Source of the DNA: Globisporangium splendens
Lineage: Eukaryota; Oomycota; Peronosporomycetes; Pythiales; Pythiaceae
Length of the DNA stretch: 64,000 nucleotides
NCBI GenBank assembly: GCA_006386115.1
Contig: VFIW01000054.1
Coordinates: forward strand, 219,333-283,332
Direction: 5' to 3'
This document shows positions 1-11,814 of the stretch, one piece after another (position 1 is the first letter of the stretch; the number at the start of each line of letters is the position of its first letter). Under the pieces are notes generated by a model, which made no database searches, was not told the origin of the DNA, and was given only the letters and a program-made list of their open reading frames with translations. The translations under genes were made by a program, and so were the position numbers.

Positions 1-1215
1 TGTCCCAGCCGAGTGTGATCTTTTGTTGCCTTTCTCTTGTAGAGGGAGACAAATCAAGGCGCCCTACAACTTTGTCGCCTTTCCTATTTTGTGCCAGAAG
101 TCCCCCCTGTTTCTTTTGCAGTCTGCAGTGTGGGGTGGGACCCAAGCAGCAAATGAGCCACAATCAGCGCATGCGATCTCTGGTCGTTTTCGCAGTCAAC
201 CAGCACGCGCCGTCTCCCTCTGGACCGAGTGCGCTGTTCACCGGTACTACTGGCACCGCCCCCGATGCGTTTCGCCGCAGTCTCGCACTTTGATATAGAG
301 TGACGCCAACGCAGCGCTCGTCATCTTCATCCTTCTCGTCATTCTGCCGATCCCCCCCCCCCACCACACACTCCATAGAAACGCGCAAGTGTGGGAAACA
401 ATTGGGAAAAACTCGCAACCTGAAACGCTAACATGACGCCAGTTCGCCCCTTCCCTTTGTTATTATTATGGTTGTCCTCATCATACAAACTTCAAGACGA
501 AAGGCAGGTACGAAGTTCAACAACACGCGAATTTGGTCGTCATGGGACAGAAACGACAGGCAATAGCGCCTGAAGATGCATCTGCGGCCACATGTTAAAG
601 GCTGCGCGCATTGAGGCGGTGGTGCCGCACTTGGGTATGAACGAGTGATCGGCTTCGATGAGACTGACGCGTGTGCACTGTTAAATGACGTAAGTGCGCC
701 TGTGCATGTGTGTGTGCTGTGATGCACTGTACGCTTCCATCGTCTTGCCTCAAGATGCGCATTCGCTGGAAACGCAAGCTTCGGTCTTCTGTTCCGGTGC
801 ATGTTGGGAGCTCGATGGAACGCAATATGCGTCCTGTATGCACCACCACACACAAAATGCCGCGATCAGAGGAAATCCTGAACAGAGATTGCTGGCAAAT
901 GCTGCCGATCTGTTCACCTAACAGTGCATTCAGCTGACTGACTGACTGTACACACAAATAAGAAGCCTGTACAAGTGCAGAGCTGCGGGGTTGAGCGGCG
1001 AGGATTTGAAGTGTCAGCCTCCGCTTGCAGAAATGACTGCTGTGCATCGCGCGGCATTTCCATTTTATTAATCGTGCCGCAAGCACCTTTTCTGCCTAAA
1101 TAACGCAGTGCACATGGGCAAAGCGAGGCGATTCGCGCAAGCCTGGTGTCACTGGCATTTTCATTACTTTTCTTACAGAGACAACAACACAACACACAAG
1201 CACTTGTTCCGTGGC
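1..1215. other. Intergenic left flank of the SKN1/KRE6 array
   Basis: I see no convincing gene here; the open frames are short, overlap on both strands and mostly lack ATG starts. An 11-base C run lies at about 352-362. The part around 740-870 resembles the end of the array spacer at about 5200-5290; both contain the 17-mer GCAATATGCGTCCTGTA (822-838 and 5243-5259) followed by a CA-rich stretch. The region therefore holds a diverged copy of spacer DNA rather than unrelated sequence. Confidence 0.6.
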
Positions 1216-3577
1216 TCACACGAAATTCGTACTGTAATTGTTCTCGCGTGGCCCCTTAGACCCCGCGAGTCCGACATCGCTGCCAGAGGTGATCGACATG
1301 GCGCTCTTCGGCTGCATCAGCGTCTGCTTCTTGCGTTCGTTGGCTCCGTTTTTCTTCTCGGCCATGAGAGAGAAATATACCGCGAGAAGCGTGACGACAA
1401 TTGTGAGCCCCGACGTGCCCAGCGCCACAAACCAAGGAGGACCGTACGACGAATCGATCTTCAGTGCACTCCCATCGCTGCTCTCGACCGCGCCCAGCGC
1501 CGTCGTGCATCGAGGTCCCGTCCACGACGAGCCCTTGCACCGGCATCGGCTCCTCACACACGAACCTGTCTGGACTCGGGTCCTGTTCCGAGAAAGTGTG
1601 CAGTCGTCATCGTCTCGACAGAACGCTTTTCCCGAGACGTCGATGGCCGGGTTGTCAAAGTCCTCGTACTCTTCGATGTGGTCCTGGATCCACTGCTTCG
1701 TCGGGTGGGTCTTTGGATCGCATCCGACGGCCATGGTTGAGTTCTTGGATGTGTCCTGGTACACGCGAATGTAGTCGATCTTCATGTACATCGGGAACGA
1801 ATCGCATATCTTGTTGGTCACCGAGTCCTTCCCATCTCCGCGGCACACATCCCCCGGATTTGGCGGCTTTGTACCCCATGTGCTCGACAGCGCCACATTG
1901 AGAATAAGGTACAGTGGCTCCTCGATCATCAGCTTTTTCGGGTTGCTCTTGGCGGCATTCTGCGGCGGATTTACAATTGAGCTGGCCGGGATCTCAAACA
2001 GCGGTTGGCCTGCGAGCATCCAACGGACATACCCGGTGTCGCCCATGACCCACTCGAGCTGGTAGGTCAAGTAGCTAGTGTACGCAGCGACGTGGAGCGG
2101 CCAATTGGAAGAGATCGCGTCCATTTGGTACTCGAAAACCTTCACACCGTCGCTCTGAGGGACATCAGTTTTCTCACAGAGCGGACTCGGGTTGCCCGGA
2201 CTACACAAGTACGCTCCTGTGTAACCATTCATGAGCGGGAAGCAAGTTCCATTCGTGTTGATGCCCCAGTAATCTGTCGTTGATCCGTCGATGAAACCTA
2301 AATCTGCATTTGGGTCCCTGGACCCGGCGCAGTTGGCCACAGTACACGAGTTCTCGGTGATGCCTTTGTCCACATTGGCTTTTACCGTGGTGTAACTTTG
2401 CTTGGCTTTCGCATCCGCTGAGCAGAAGTTGTTGGATGCGTATCGCAGTCCCTGGTACCACGATTTATGGCCACGCTTGGATTTGTAAAGTGCGGTGGGG
2501 AGGTCAGGCGCGTTGGCTCCAGGGGTCGTACACGACGCAGAGTACACACAACCAGGATTGGGGTCGTCCGTTGCGTACATGATCCGATACTCCTGTGGCA
2601 TGCCAGGACCGAGCTGGATGGACGACGACACATCGGAACCGCCACCTTCTAAAATGTCGATCTCTGGTGCACCTCGACCCTGGAAAGGATTCATGCCCGA
2701 GCCTGGGTTCGGATCGCACGCGCTGATGCGCTGGTTCGAGGACAGAAACGCGTCGTCGTTGCACTCGCTGTAGGAAAATGGCCACATGCGGTTGGTCGAG
2801 GCGCTGAAAATGGCGCGGCCGAGGTTTCCCATCATCCAGATGCCTGGCCACGTCGGGTAATATGCTTTTGAGAGTGCGTGGCCACTTGGTCCGGCTGCGA
2901 TATCTGGATTTCCTGACTCAGGGCTGACGGCACCTGGGAGCTGCGCGCGCACCTCGACCATCCCGCCTTGGAAGCAAAACTTGTTCCACGACTGCACCAT
3001 CGCAGCGCGGTAGTGCTGTATCGTGCGCGAACATGCATAGGAAACAGTGAGTCTACATGACTTTGATCAATCTCAATAAATGAATAGATAGCAAAACAGC
3101 GAAAATGAAAGTGCAAAGACAACGTACGAAGGTCGTGGTTTGATACCCCGGCGGATTCTTGTAGTTGTTCCATAGTCGCAGCGTTGTCACTTCATCCATA
3201 GCTTTGATGTAAAAGTAGCACGTGCCGTCATCGTCGCAAGCAGTCGACGTCATATTGTGCGAGTACACTTCCAGCGCAGCATTCACACCGTCGGGCTTGT
3301 CGATCGACGTCCACATGTGGTCGTCACCAGGTTTGAAGGATCGGTTCGGCATGTTGAACTCGTCGCTCATGACCAGTTCCCATTGCTCACCGCGCGTGCT
3401 GATGTATGTCTGTCGGTCATCTGGGGTCGCGGGGTCGACCCACATGCGGATCCCAGACTGGGTTTCGGATTCCGCAGCGTTCACTGAGTCCCCTGAGCTC
3501 TGGAGCAGGATGACGCCGACAGCTAATCGAAGCGTGTTGGCGATGGCGCGGGCATGCCGTCTCGGGTGTGTGGACAT
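1216..3577 (-). CDS. SKN1/KRE6-like beta-glucan synthesis protein, array copy 1
   Basis: Two exons, 3577-3128 and 3015-1216, with a 112 bp GTACGT...CAG intron; about 749 residues. The order is: signal peptide (hydrophobic core just after the Arg/His-rich start), a WELVMSDEFN block typical of the SKN1/KRE6 (GH16-fold) family, the GH16-type motif EIDILE at about residues 268-273, an EGF-like module ending CRCKGSSWTGPRC, one membrane helix, and a short tail ending NYSTNFV. Yeast Kre6/Skn1 act in beta-1,6-glucan assembly; a wall-glucan role here is inferred. The predicted layout is type I (signal peptide, C-terminal helix), whereas yeast Kre6 is type II. I chose ATG 3577 because it aligns with the plus-strand paralog start; ATG 3607 is possible, and 3694 lies upstream of the apparent initiator. 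Confidence 0.9.
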
Positions 3578-3614
3578 GGAGACTGCTGTGGCTTCCGTGC
3601 CGCCCATGCGGAGG

Positions 3615-3626
3615 ATTGGAGAATGA
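3615..3626 (-). promoter_or_regulatory. Initiator-like element of array copy 1
   Basis: On the minus strand this reads TCATTCTCCAAT, close to the oomycete initiator consensus (TCATTYYNCAWTTT). It lies about 40-50 bases upstream of the chosen ATG at 3577. Identical elements occur at 7709-7720 and 11803-11814. If the A of TCA is the transcription start (about 3624), the upstream ATG at 3694 cannot be used. Confidence 0.55.
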
Positions 3627-5309
3627 ATTCGATTATGCGCCGCAACGAGGGACGAGATGGTCGCTCGGTTAGACGAATGCTTGGCGAGCTCCATTGCTGT
3701 TGTGCAGTTGTGATGGGTTTCCGTATGTTTGCAGCGTAAGTGATTCTAATTGGTTAATCTCTAGAAAGCAAAAACCATATGGCAACAGTTGTGTCTGGTT
3801 CGTTCGAAAAACAGAGCACAATGGAGTGCATAAAAGCGCCATCCAACCGAAAACTATATCTTGGAGCGCGTAATTTACCGAGAATCTCAGTGCTTGACAG
3901 TGAACACGTGCAATACCCACTTGGAGTTGTGCAATATATTGAGTTCTTGGACAAAAGCACACCAAGAAAATAAAGTTTACTTAATAAAAGCATGTGCACC
4001 GGGACGCACTAAAGCTCGAGCGAGGCAGCAAAGCAAAGACACCTATATAATCGGAACACGTGGACTAATTCTAGAGTGCTCCTGTATGCATGTAATGTAT
4101 TCGTGAGATGGCGTTTTGTAAGAGCATTTTTGGATCGTAAATTCGGTAAATTACGTGCAAGAAAATCAAGACAAGGGCTGACTGGGACATGCCTCCAGAC
4201 AATGGTGTCAACGACATGTGTCCAGAACAGGACGCTCTGACGTGCTGGGCTGTTAAGCAAGCGACTTTCGTTCTTCGCGAGGGAGAAAACCAACGCCTTT
4301 GTGAGTTTGTAAAGTCTGACTGAACCTGCGTGTCGAGTGAGCACGTGTTCGATTTGCTAATGGTCGGAGGATCGCAGACAGCCAGCGATCACCAATGCAG
4401 TCATACGCGACACTTTATTCAATTGCACACTAATCCCCTTCTACAAAAGGCGAAGAGGAGTGGAGGTGAAAGCTGATGCCACGTCAGCCTAAGTGGGCGG
4501 TGCAAGCACGGAATTTGTACCAGCGGGGTTTTCCACAATTCAAAGCCAACGCGCCATTCTAACATAAAATACTTCGTCAATCGCAAATGCCGCGCACACC
4601 CAGTAAACGCTCGTGTCTTTCGCGGGTCAGGATATCATTCTTTTCACCTGCTTGCGCCTACTTAAGTATTGCAAGTTTCAGTCCTGTAGCAGTGTGCGCG
4701 TTTTTACTATTGCTCTTGCATCCGTTCAGAGGCTGCGAGATTCTCTAATATCAGTAAAGTGCTGTAGTGAAATTAACCAATTTGTACAGAAACAGGCGAA
4801 AATGATTGAGGATGCCACCGATCCGATCCACGTTTACCGAATGCCTCCAAGCGCAGTCGGTGGACACCAGAGACCAAGTCGGCTATCCAAATGGCAGCTC
4901 CACAGTCGACATGGACTAATATGCCACTCACGGTTGCACCTCAAACGCTTATGGGAAGCGCTCACAGAATTTTTGTCGCGCTCACAGGATCACAACACCT
5001 TTATACAAGTCTGTCTGACACTGTCTAAGTCTCTCCCTCTCGTAGTTTTTATTCTTTGCAGTTACGGCAGTTGTGGGTAGTGGCATCGACCTTCCATTAC
5101 GTACTTTCGGGTGTGAGAGCGGCGATGCATATGCTGCTGGATTAATTCGATATCGCGGTGATCATGTCCCCATGGATTTGAATGTTCAAAGCTGTTTATA
5201 ATGCATGAATGCCGTTGTTCTTCTTCCAAGATGCGGTGAGTTGCAATATGCGTCCTGTACCACACACAAAGTATGGCGATTGCGGACAATACTGCAATAC
5301 ACACTTGTT
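3627..5309. other. Array spacer, unit 1
   Basis: Noncoding spacer between the start of copy 1 and the stop of copy 2. The longest frame (155 codons, 4613-5080) has low-quality composition and does not start with ATG. The part at about 4380-5200 is a diverged homolog, in the same orientation, of 14286-14930, the upstream region of the plus-strand paralog. Matching landmarks include an AGGCGAAAA segment (4795 and 14515), TCGCGCTCACAGGAT (4976 and 14641) and GATCATGTCCC (5160 and 14871). The array unit has therefore captured promoter DNA of the opposite-strand gene. Confidence 0.6.
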
Positions 5310-7671
5310 TTAGACAAAGTTAGTGCTGTAATTGTTCTCGCGTGGCCCCTTAGACCCCGCGAGTCCGACATCGCTGCCAGAGGTGATCGACATGGCGCTC
5401 TTCGGCTGCATCAGCGTCTGCTTCTTGCGTTCGTTGGCTCCGTTTTTCTTCTCGGCCATGAGAGAGAAATATACCGCGAGAAGCGTGACGACAATTGTGA
5501 GCCCCGACGTGCCCAGCGCCACAAACCAAGGAGGACCGTACGACGAATCGATCTTCAGTGCACTCCCATCGCTGCTCTCGACCGCGCCCAGCGCCGTCGT
5601 GCATCGAGGTCCCGTCCACGACGAGCCCTTGCACCGGCATCGGCTCCTCACACACGAACCTGTCTGGACTCGGGTCCTGTTCCGAGAAAGTGTGCAGTCG
5701 TCATCGTCTCGACAGAACGCTTTTCCCGAGACGTCGATGGCCGGGTTGTCAAAGTCCTCGTACTCTTCGATGTGGTCCTGGATCCACTGCTTCGTCGGGT
5801 GGGTCTTTGGATCGCATCCGACGGCCATGGTTGAGTTCTTGGATGTGTCCTGGTACACGCGAATGTAGTCGATCTTCATGTACATCGGGAACGAATCGCA
5901 TATCTTGTTGGTCACCGAGTCCTTCCCATCTCCGCGGCACACATCCCCCGGATTTGGCGGCTTTGTACCCCATGTGCTCGACAGCGCCACATTGAGAATA
6001 AGGTACAGTGGCTCCTCGATCATCAGCTTTTTCGGGTTGCTCTTGGCGGCATTCTGCGGCGGATTTACAATTGAGCTGGCCGGGATCTCAAACAGCGGTT
6101 GGCCTGCGAGCATCCAACGGACATACCCGGTGTCGCCCATGACCCACTCGAGCTGGTAGGTCAAGTAGCTAGTGTACGCAGCGACGTGGAGCGGCCAATT
6201 GGAAGAGATCGCGTCCATTTGGTACTCGAAAACCTTCACACCGTCGCTCTGAGGGACATCAGTTTTCTCACAGAGCGGACTCGGGTTGCCCGGACTACAC
6301 AAGTACGCTCCTGTGTAACCATTCATGAGCGGGAAGCAAGTTCCATTCGTGTTGATGCCCCAGTAATCTGTCGTTGATCCGTCGATGAAACCTAAATCTG
6401 CATTTGGGTCCCTGGACCCGGCGCAGTTGGCCACAGTACACGAGTTCTCGGTGATGCCTTTGTCCACATTGGCTTTTACCGTGGTGTAACTTTGCTTGGC
6501 TTTCGCATCCGCTGAGCAGAAGTTGTTGGATGCGTATCGCAGTCCCTGGTACCACGATTTATGGCCACGCTTGGATTTGTAAAGTGCGGTGGGGAGGTCA
6601 GGCGCGTTGGCTCCAGGGGTCGTACACGACGCAGAGTACACACAACCAGGATTGGGGTCGTCCGTTGCGTACATGATCCGATACTCCTGTGGCATGCCAG
6701 GACCGAGCTGGATGGACGACGACACATCGGAACCGCCACCTTCTAAAATGTCGATCTCTGGTGCACCTCGACCCTGGAAAGGATTCATGCCCGAGCCTGG
6801 GTTCGGATCGCACGCGCTGATGCGCTGGTTCGAGGACAGAAACGCGTCGTCGTTGCACTCGCTGTAGGAAAATGGCCACATGCGGTTGGTCGAGGCGCTG
6901 AAAATGGCGCGGCCGAGGTTTCCCATCATCCAGATGCCTGGCCACGTCGGGTAATATGCTTTTGAGAGTGCGTGGCCACTTGGTCCGGCTGCGATATCTG
7001 GATTTCCTGACTCAGGGCTGACGGCACCTGGGAGCTGCGCGCGCACCTCGACCATCCCGCCTTGGAAGCAAAACTTGTTCCACGACTGCACCATCGCAGC
7101 GCGGTAGTGCTGTATCGTGCGCGAACATGCATAGGAAACAGTGAGTCTACATGACTTTGATCAATCTCAATAAATGAATAGATAGCAAAACAGCGAAAAT
7201 GAAAGTGCAAAGACAACGTACGAAGGTCGTGGTTTGATACCCCGGCGGATTCTTGTAGTTGTTCCATAGTCGCAGCGTTGTCACTTCATCCATAGCTTTG
7301 ATGTAAAAGTAGCACGTGCCGTCATCGTCGCAAGCAGTCGACGTCATATTGTGCGAGTACACTTCCAGCGCAGCATTCACACCGTCGGGCTTGTCGATCG
7401 ACGTCCACATGTGGTCGTCACCAGGTTTGAAGGATCGGTTCGGCATGTTGAACTCGTCGCTCATGACCAGTTCCCATTGCTCACCGCGCGTGCTGATGTA
7501 TGTCTGTCGGTCATCTGGGGTCGCGGGGTCGACCCACATGCGGATCCCAGACTGGGTTTCGGATTCCGCAGCGTTCACTGAGTCCCCTGAGCTCTGGAGC
7601 AGGATGACGCCGACAGCTAATCGAAGCGTGTTGGCGATGGCGCGGGCATGCCGTCTCGGGTGTGTGGACAT
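5310..7671 (-). CDS. SKN1/KRE6-like beta-glucan synthesis protein, array copy 2
   Basis: Exons 7671-7222 and 7109-5310; the same splice sites as copy 1 shifted by 4,094 bases and an identical predicted protein of about 749 residues. The only coding differences I see from copy 1 are silent: the last codons of YSTNFV and the stop (TAA here, TGA in copy 1) are spelled differently. The 3' flank is array spacer rather than the unique DNA found beyond copy 1. An intact upstream region with the initiator is present, so expression as a second gene dose is plausible. Confidence 0.9.
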
Positions 7672-7720
7672 GGAGACTGCTGTGGCTTCCGTGCCGCCCA
7701 TGCGGAGGATTGGAGAATGA

Positions 7721-9403
7721 ATTCGATTATGCGCCGCAACGAGGGACGAGATGGTCGCTCGGTTAGACGAATGCTTGGCGAGCTCCATTGCTGTTGTGCA
7801 GTTGTGATGGGTTTCCGTATGTTTGCAGCGTAAGTGATTCTAATTGGTTAATCTCTAGAAAGCAAAAACCATATGGCAACAGTTGTGTCTGGTTCGTTCG
7901 AAAAACAGAGCACAATGGAGTGCATAAAAGCGCCATCCAACCGAAAACTATATCTTGGAGCGCGTAATTTACCGAGAATCTCAGTGCTTGACAGTGAACA
8001 CGTGCAATACCCACTTGGAGTTGTGCAATATATTGAGTTCTTGGACAAAAGCACACCAAGAAAATAAAGTTTACTTAATAAAAGCATGTGCACCGGGACG
8101 CACTAAAGCTCGAGCGAGGCAGCAAAGCAAAGACACCTATATAATCGGAACACGTGGACTAATTCTAGAGTGCTCCTGTATGCATGTAATGTATTCGTGA
8201 GATGGCGTTTTGTAAGAGCATTTTTGGATCGTAAATTCGGTAAATTACGTGCAAGAAAATCAAGACAAGGGCTGACTGGGACATGCCTCCAGACAATGGT
8301 GTCAACGACATGTGTCCAGAACAGGACGCTCTGACGTGCTGGGCTGTTAAGCAAGCGACTTTCGTTCTTCGCGAGGGAGAAAACCAACGCCTTTGTGAGT
8401 TTGTAAAGTCTGACTGAACCTGCGTGTCGAGTGAGCACGTGTTCGATTTGCTAATGGTCGGAGGATCGCAGACAGCCAGCGATCACCAATGCAGTCATAC
8501 GCGACACTTTATTCAATTGCACACTAATCCCCTTCTACAAAAGGCGAAGAGGAGTGGAGGTGAAAGCTGATGCCACGTCAGCCTAAGTGGGCGGTGCAAG
8601 CACGGAATTTGTACCAGCGGGGTTTTCCACAATTCAAAGCCAACGCGCCATTCTAACATAAAATACTTCGTCAATCGCAAATGCCGCGCACACCCAGTAA
8701 ACGCTCGTGTCTTTCGCGGGTCAGGATATAATTCTTTTCACCTGCTTGCGCCTACTTAAGTATTGCAAGTTTCAGTCCTGTAGCAGTGTGCGCGTTTTTA
8801 CTATTGCTCTTGCATCCGTTCAGAGGCTGCGAGATTCTCTAATATCAGTAAAGTGCTGTAGTGAAATTAACCAATTTGTACAGAAACAGGCGAAAATGAT
8901 TGAGGATGCCACCGATCCGATCCACGTTTACCGAATGCCTCCAAGCGCAGTCGGTGGACACCAGAGACCAAGTCGGCTATCCAAATGGCAGCTCCACAGT
9001 CGACATGGACTAATATGCCACTCACGGTTGCACCTCAAACGCTTATGGGAAGCGCTCACAGAATTTTTGTCGCGCTCACAGGATCACAACACCTTTATAC
9101 AAGTCTGTCTGACACTGTCTAAGTCTCTCCCTCTCGTAGTTTTTATTCTTTGCAGTTACGGCAGTTGTGGGTAGTGGCATCGACCTTCCATTACGTACTT
9201 TCGGGTGTGAGAGCGGCGATGCATATGCTGCTGGATTAATTCGATATCGCGGTGATCATGTCCCCATGGATTTGAATGTTCAAAGCTGTTTATAATGCAT
9301 GAATGCCGTTGTTCTTCTTCCAAGATGCGGTGAGTTGCAATATGCGTCCTGTACCACACACAAAGTATGGCGATTGCGGACAATACTGCAATACACACTT
9401 GTT
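7721..9403. other. Array spacer, unit 2
   Basis: Matches the unit 1 spacer shifted by 4,094 bases, with one substitution noticed (A at 8730 where unit 1 has C at 4636). No gene is evident; the same non-ATG frame of 155 codons is repeated. Confidence 0.6.
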
Positions 9404-11765
9404 TTAGACAAAGTTAGTGCTGTAATTGTTCTCGCGTGGCCCCTTAGACCCCGCGAGTCCGACATCGCTGCCAGAGGTGATCGACATGGCGCTCTTCGGC
9501 TGCATCAGCGTCTGCTTCTTGCGTTCGTTGGCTCCGTTTTTCTTCTCGGCCATGAGAGAGAAATATACCGCGAGAAGCGTGACGACAATTGTGAGCCCCG
9601 ACGTGCCCAGCGCCACAAACCAAGGAGGACCGTACGACGAATCGATCTTCAGTGCACTCCCATCGCTGCTCTCGACCGCGCCCAGCGCCGTCGTGCATCG
9701 AGGTCCCGTCCACGACGAGCCCTTGCACCGGCATCGGCTCCTCACACACGAACCTGTCTGGACTCGGGTCCTGTTCCGAGAAAGTGTGCAGTCGTCATCG
9801 TCTCGACAGAACGCTTTTCCCGAGACGTCGATGGCCGGGTTGTCAAAGTCCTCGTACTCTTCGATGTGGTCCTGGATCCACTGCTTCGTCGGGTGGGTCT
9901 TTGGATCGCATCCGACGGCCATGGTTGAGTTCTTGGATGTGTCCTGGTACACGCGAATGTAGTCGATCTTCATGTACATCGGGAACGAATCGCATATCTT
10001 GTTGGTCACCGAGTCCTTCCCATCTCCGCGGCACACATCCCCCGGATTTGGCGGCTTTGTACCCCATGTGCTCGACAGCGCCACATTGAGAATAAGGTAC
10101 AGTGGCTCCTCGATCATCAGCTTTTTCGGGTTGCTCTTGGCGGCATTCTGCGGCGGATTTACAATTGAGCTGGCCGGGATCTCAAACAGCGGTTGGCCTG
10201 CGAGCATCCAACGGACATACCCGGTGTCGCCCATGACCCACTCGAGCTGGTAGGTCAAGTAGCTAGTGTACGCAGCGACGTGGAGCGGCCAATTGGAAGA
10301 GATCGCGTCCATTTGGTACTCGAAAACCTTCACACCGTCGCTCTGAGGGACATCAGTTTTCTCACAGAGCGGACTCGGGTTGCCCGGACTACACAAGTAC
10401 GCTCCTGTGTAACCATTCATGAGCGGGAAGCAAGTTCCATTCGTGTTGATGCCCCAGTAATCTGTCGTTGATCCGTCGATGAAACCTAAATCTGCATTTG
10501 GGTCCCTGGACCCGGCGCAGTTGGCCACAGTACACGAGTTCTCGGTGATGCCTTTGTCCACATTGGCTTTTACCGTGGTGTAACTTTGCTTGGCTTTCGC
10601 ATCCGCTGAGCAGAAGTTGTTGGATGCGTATCGCAGTCCCTGGTACCACGATTTATGGCCACGCTTGGATTTGTAAAGTGCGGTGGGGAGGTCAGGCGCG
10701 TTGGCTCCAGGGGTCGTACACGACGCAGAGTACACACAACCAGGATTGGGGTCGTCCGTTGCGTACATGATCCGATACTCCTGTGGCATGCCAGGACCGA
10801 GCTGGATGGACGACGACACATCGGAACCGCCACCTTCTAAAATGTCGATCTCTGGTGCACCTCGACCCTGGAAAGGATTCATGCCCGAGCCTGGGTTCGG
10901 ATCGCACGCGCTGATGCGCTGGTTCGAGGACAGAAACGCGTCGTCGTTGCACTCGCTGTAGGAAAATGGCCACATGCGGTTGGTCGAGGCGCTGAAAATG
11001 GCGCGGCCGAGGTTTCCCATCATCCAGATGCCTGGCCACGTCGGGTAATATGCTTTTGAGAGTGCGTGGCCACTTGGTCCGGCTGCGATATCTGGATTTC
11101 CTGACTCAGGGCTGACGGCACCTGGGAGCTGCGCGCGCACCTCGACCATCCCGCCTTGGAAGCAAAACTTGTTCCACGACTGCACCATCGCAGCGCGGTA
11201 GTGCTGTATCGTGCGCGAACATGCATAGGAAACAGTGAGTCTACATGACTTTGATCAATCTCAATAAATGAATAGATAGCAAAACAGCGAAAATGAAAGT
11301 GCAAAGACAACGTACGAAGGTCGTGGTTTGATACCCCGGCGGATTCTTGTAGTTGTTCCATAGTCGCAGCGTTGTCACTTCATCCATAGCTTTGATGTAA
11401 AAGTAGCACGTGCCGTCATCGTCGCAAGCAGTCGACGTCATATTGTGCGAGTACACTTCCAGCGCAGCATTCACACCGTCGGGCTTGTCGATCGACGTCC
11501 ACATGTGGTCGTCACCAGGTTTGAAGGATCGGTTCGGCATGTTGAACTCGTCGCTCATGACCAGTTCCCATTGCTCACCGCGCGTGCTGATGTATGTCTG
11601 TCGGTCATCTGGGGTCGCGGGGTCGACCCACATGCGGATCCCAGACTGGGTTTCGGATTCCGCAGCGTTCACTGAGTCCCCTGAGCTCTGGAGCAGGATG
11701 ACGCCGACAGCTAATCGAAGCGTGTTGGCGATGGCGCGGGCATGCCGTCTCGGGTGTGTGGACAT
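9404..11765 (-). CDS. SKN1/KRE6-like beta-glucan synthesis protein, array copy 3
   Basis: Exons 11765-11316 and 11203-9404. The predicted protein is identical to copies 1 and 2, including the GH16-type EIDILE motif, the EGF-like module, the membrane helix and the NYSTNFV tail. The 3' flank and silent terminal codons match copy 2. It is the last complete member of the array. Confidence 0.9.
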
Positions 11766-11814
11766 GGAGACTGCTGTGGCTTCCGTGCCGCCCATGCGGA
11801 GGATTGGAGAATGA

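Noticed and set aside
3578..3694. Upstream ATG (3694) for array gene 1
   Set aside because: It lies upstream of the initiator-like TCATTCTCCAAT at 3615-3626, would put about 40 non-hydrophobic residues before the signal peptide, and has no counterpart in the other paralogs.
4613..5080. 155-codon plus-strand frame repeated in each array spacer (also 8707-9174, 12801-13268)
   Set aside because: It starts with a non-ATG codon, has no signal, domain or repeat, and lies in DNA related to a promoter region. It is copied only because the whole unit is copied.
5205..5834. Long plus-strand frames opposite the SKN1/KRE6 exons (209-264 codons, several copies)
   Set aside because: They are antisense shadows of a GC-rich conserved exon; they are Arg-rich without domains, and their reading sense disappears outside the opposite exon.
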